From the NCBI GenBank assembly GCA_021018995.1, contig CM037585.1, forward strand, positions 123,346,831 to 123,410,830: a DNA stretch of 64,000 bases, in the 5' to 3' direction. Positions 60,438 to 64,000 of the stretch are shown here, piece after piece. The DNA comes from Chloranthus sessilifolius. Lineage: Eukaryota > Streptophyta > Magnoliopsida > Chloranthales > Chloranthaceae. How positions within the stretch are numbered: the first letter of the stretch is position 1; every line of letters begins with the position of its first letter. The translations under genes were made by a program, and so were the position numbers. Under the pieces are notes generated by a model. It was not told where the DNA came from and did no database searches. It worked only from the letters and a program-made list of their open reading frames with translations.

Positions 60438-61500
60438 ATTTTTAGTATTTCTCAATGTTCTAGTTCTTCACCCTCTTGCCTTATATTTTATATCTGTCTT
60501 GTGCAAACTCATCTTTCATACCGTTGTATCAAAGACTACTTTTTTTATAGGTATGGGGGAGAATTTTCATAATTTCACTATTCTATATCATTCTTGAGAA
60601 CAATGAGGACATTTTCATTTAGGTTTGGGAGTGTTTTTGTGGTGCCATTTTGAGATCTTTAGTTTGTATATATGCGTCTTCTATAGGCCTTTGTGTTATT
60701 TTGATCAGACCATAGTTTTGAAACCCTTAAAACCTATCTTTTTGAATTTTTCAAGCCATCACATGCTATTTTTGTGCATTTCAAATTTAATTGGGGATGC
60801 ATGCGAATTCAATTTTGATAATATCAATATCATATATTGAATACTGGTACTTGGGATAATAAAATTCAATGTGATAATTTTTGGATAATTTTTTAAATTT
60901 ATACTTAAACGTTTTTGCACTTATACCATGTTAGGATTTAGAAATTAAGGAACTTGTTTGAACATTGAATCTTAGGATCCTAGTGTAGACCAAACCCATG
61001 TGATTTAGAGTCGCATCTCTGTCTTTGATGAATGCTTACATAAACTTGGAGTGTTTTTTGAATACGATTTTAATTCTTTCATAATCTCATATTTTGTATT
61101 TTGACTTGTGAATTTGCATGAAATTAAATTCACATCACATAAACTAGAATATGTTTTATGTTTGATCAAAATAAATAGGCAAGGTTACCATCTTTTAAGG
61201 ATATGATTGAAGGCCATCTTTGGATAGTTTATGCCTAAAATGCCCAACCGCACACAAATTCACCTTTCTAGTACCCCTTTGAGCCCATTAAAAATTCACC
61301 TTGATATATTCTTCAATAAGCCACATAAACCATTAGCTTTACACTACTCTGAAAATTTAGCCATACCCTTCTTATTTCTAAGAAATTAGGAATGAGGGAT
61401 GCATAAAAGGTAAGTAGAGGTGGTGTTTACTAAGAGTATATGGTAAAAAAATAAATGAAAAAGGGAGAAAAGGAATTTTTTTTAAATGAAAAATATGAGG
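60438..61500 (+). other. Element C 3' non-coding tail
   Basis: Contains CAATGAGGACATTTTCATTT followed by AGGTTTGGGAGTG (60600-60633) and TTAGGATCCTAG (60972-60983), also present in that order in element A. Ends at the G insertion. Confidence 0.65.
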
Positions 61501-62589
61501 TGTGATAGCCCGGATTTTTCCCAACATGATTTTCTGAGATATATATTTTTTTTAAAAAAAACTTTAAACCAAATGGGAAAACTTAGACCACCAGATCGCA
61601 GAACACAATCTGAATACAAAATTTACTTGGTACATCCATACAATGCAAAAATCAAAGCAAATATTATATCATAAATGGCAGAACTAGAAAATTTCATTTC
61701 TATATAGAGCATCTGAACAAAGCCTAAAATAAATCTTCGGTGATGATCGACCATCACCTAAACAATGGCACACAAAATGTATATATAATACAAATTCTAA
61801 TTCTACGAAGTTTCGTGAATATACCAAGTCTAAAGTCCAAAAGTTACTGGACTAAGTCCCAAAATCAACGATTTACAAGATCTCTTCAAGCCTGATCCAG
61901 ATTTGTACCTATGACGTATAGTCGGGGTAAGCTAACAGTTTATGCTCAGCAGAGGAAAGCTCAATATAAAAATCATATCTTATCAAATCAAAGCATATAT
62001 TCGATGACTAAATTTAAAAGCAGTTTTCATATCCAATGCAGAATTTAAAACAATATTGAGTTCTGAATCATAACTAAAACGTGTCAAATCAAAAAACGGA
62101 CATATCACGTCAGAAAGTAAACCTATCATGTCAGAAAATAAAATTGTGTCATGTCAGAGAATAAAGACGTGCCGTATCAAAATGAGAAATAAAATGGAAA
62201 CAAAATAAAAACAGAGCACAAAAACAAAGTTGAAACACATTCAAGTCAGAAAACGGAACATAACGAAACATTGTACGGAAACAGAGTCATCTCAGAAACA
62301 TAACGTATCAGATAATGGAAACATAAACATATCAGACCATAAACGTATCAGAATGCAAGCATCGAATCAAAACATCGGATCGAAGCATCATATTAAAACT
62401 GTAAAGCGGAACCGAGCATAAAATGGAACAAAGCCAATAATGGAAGTAGAAACGGAATCATGTCAAAAAGCATGAATAGAATCATATCAGAAAGCGAAAA
62501 ACAAATCATATCAGAACATTCTATGTAACAGAAACAGAGTCATAACTAATTTGCAAATAATGTCGAATTTGCAACCCAAGGGATTAAAA

Positions 62590-63055
62590 GTGTACAAATA
62601 ACCCGTTGTAGCGGTCCAAGGGATACAAATAACCCGCCTTAGCGGTCCAAGGGGTACAAACAACCCACCGTAGCGGTCCAAGGTATACAAATAACCCACC
62701 TTAGTGGTCCAAGGGGTACAAATAACCCGCTGTAGCAGTCAAGGGATACAAATAACCCACCATAGCGGTCCAAGGGGTACAAACAACCCGCCTTAGCGGT
62801 CCAAGGGATATGTATGCATGTATGTGTATGGAGTCCAAGGGATGCAAGTATGTGTGTACGGATACCCATTGTACCGGTCCAAGGGATGCAAATATGCGTG
62901 TATGGATATCCGTTGTACTGGTCCAAGGGATGCACAGATAACCTGTCATAGAGGTTCAAGGGTGCCAAAGTTCACAATTCAAGGGTGCATAGATAACCCG
63001 CCATAGCGGTCCAAGGGTGTGAGTATAACCCGCCGAAGTGGTCCAAGGGTGTCAA
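62590..63055. repeat. Tandem repeat in element G LTR (AACCCGCCNTAGCGGTCCAAGGG)
   Basis: Around twelve units of 35-60 bp share AACCCGCC(T/G)TAGC then GGTCCAAGGG and a GTACAAAT-like link. The minus-strand frames (Thr/Tyr/Pro-rich) are translations of this repeat. Confidence 0.9.
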
Positions 63056-63149
63056 GGTTCACATTCATTTATAGTATTCGCAGTTCAAATATTCGGAGTT
63101 CAAATTTACAAATTCTAAAACATGTCATATCAGAAGAGTCATAAGCCGG

Positions 63150-63420
63150 AATAGAACGAATCAGATCAAACAGAATAAAACAGATCAAACAGAACAAATC
63201 AGATCAAAGCATAATTAAACAAAATGAGTCAGATCAAAACAAAACTAAACAAAATGAGTCAGATCAACACAGAACCAAACAGAACGAGTCAGATCAAAAC
63301 AAAACTAAATAGAACGAATCAGTTTGAAACAGAACTAAATAGAACGAGTTGGATCAAAATAGAACTAAACAGAACGAATCAGATCTAAACAAAACTACAC
63401 AAAATGAATCATGTCATAAG
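63150..63420. repeat. Tandem repeat in element G LTR (CAGATCAAAACAGAACTAAA)
   Basis: About eight units of 33-36 bp with cores GAGTCAGATCAAAACA and GAACTAAACAGAACGA, purine-rich, after the first tandem array. Confidence 0.85.
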
Positions 63421-64000
63421 CAAGAACAGAATAACTAGATCATAAACGAAAACAAAATGAATTAGATTATATCAGAACAGAAATAGAGCATATCAGAAAC
63501 AGAACAATACAAACTGTCAGAATATCTGAACATCAGACTATCAAAGCAAAGCATCCCATAGCGAGAGCATATCATATAATAGAAACAAGCAGATAACAGA
63601 ACAAAATATCAGGTCAAACATCAGATCTAAAGCATAAGATCAAACCATATGATTCAAAGTTAAAAATATAACCGTGCATTGAAATTTCCCTACCTTAGGT
63701 TTCGAAGTCACACGAAATAGAGCAATGCAAAGGTCTCTATGTACGGCCTCCGGTTCTCAATCTGCATCACACATTCGATGATGCATTAAGGATTGACCTT
63801 AATCACTAACAACTTTGACGTATTTAAGTGTTTTATCAAAACCGAGGCAAAAATGGGTAAGTTCGTGCTAATTCAAAACTTGACCCAACTTCCCGCTCAA
63901 TTTTGACCTTTAAAATAATTGATTCATGAAATATTTAATTCACAAAAGTTATAGATCTAGTTGTCCCATTTCCAACGGCTCAAGAATTGCATCAATCAAA

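Larger units (their letters stand above)
52614..61500 (+). mobile_element. Element C: Athila-like LTR retrotransposon, 3' end interrupted
   Basis: 5' LTR, Athila-type PBS, gag, protease, RT, RNase H and integrase follow in order on the plus strand. After them come the GGGAGGCAACCCAA motif, an internal TATA box with a small ORF, and a non-coding tail shared with element A. The 3' LTR is not in the window because element G starts at 61501. Pol has both stops and frameshifts, so it is more decayed than B or E. Confidence 0.9.
61501..64000 (-). mobile_element. Element G: partial Tekay-like LTR, runs off the window
   Basis: Begins TGTGATAGCCCGGATTTTTC, the reverse complement of the ending type of the B LTR. 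It continues with blocks that match B's LTR in reverse orientation (GATCGACCATCACCTAAACA near 61745; GACGTATAGTCGGGGTAAGC near 61915). The element therefore reads on the minus strand, and this is the LTR end. No second end is in view. It inserted into the tail of C. Confidence 0.8.

Noticed and set aside
62511-63006. ORFs on both strands with repeated Pro/Trp/Thr words
   Set aside because: Direct translations of the AACCCGCC/GGTCCAAGGG tandem array.
62590-63420. Regularly spaced repeats that could suggest a CRISPR array
   Set aside because: Units are contiguous and diverged, there are no unique spacers of constant length, the host is a plant and the array lies in an LTR.

Overview
The window is plant nuclear DNA, almost certainly from an angiosperm with a large, repeat-rich genome. 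It is nearly all nested, decayed retrotransposons. The lineages visible in the translations (Athila, Tat/Ogre and Tekay/Del-type Ty3/gypsy, plus an L1-type LINE) are typical of flowering plants. One cellular gene is recognisable: a plastid ribosomal protein bS21-like reading frame on the minus strand near 0.9-1.3 kb. Its 5' end looks damaged, so it may be a pseudogene. I saw no tRNA, rRNA or CRISPR array.

Layout. 0-4 kb: low-complexity DNA, microsatellites and the bS21-like ORF. 4.09-4.32 kb: a MITE-like element with long inverted arms. 4.32-6.20 kb: a decayed L1-type LINE on the minus strand, with its 3' end next to the MITE. 6.2-52.6 kb: an undefined old repeat ('H') that hosts two nests. 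Nest 1 is element A (6621-31803, minus strand), an Athila-like element with two LTRs and gag but no pol. A solo LTR of family D sits inside A's gag, and a full Tat/Ogre-like element E (12791-28687, minus, TSD ATAGT) sits inside that D LTR. Nest 2 is element B (32646-48966, plus, TSD ATATT), a Tekay/Del-like element. Between its RNase H and integrase lies a solo LTR F (TSD GCTAT). A solo LTR of family D lies inside its 3' LTR (TSD GAGAC). B also carries an extra ORF downstream of integrase. 52.6-61.5 kb: element C, an Athila-like element on the plus strand with 5' LTR, PBS, gag, pol, an internal TATA box and a small downstream ORF. C is interrupted at 61,501 by element G, whose LTR (minus orientation, resembling B's LTR) runs off the window.

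None of the elements looks autonomous: every pol is broken by stops, and the polymerase domains have lost different catalytic residues. In B (gag to RNase H) and E (gag C-terminus to integrase) the reading frame is kept over kilobases and the damage is mostly nonsense substitutions, many of the kind made by methyl-cytosine deamination. C has frameshifts as well.

The pattern I think most deserves attention cuts across families. Each LTR family carries its own clustered short dyad (palindromic) motif, often in pairs, usually upstream of the LTR TATA box. In four families the same motif forms a second cluster in the internal region; in two of those it sits directly before an internal TATA box, and in B it lies just upstream of an accessory ORF. 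This looks like a repeated promoter or regulatory design built from unrelated sequences.
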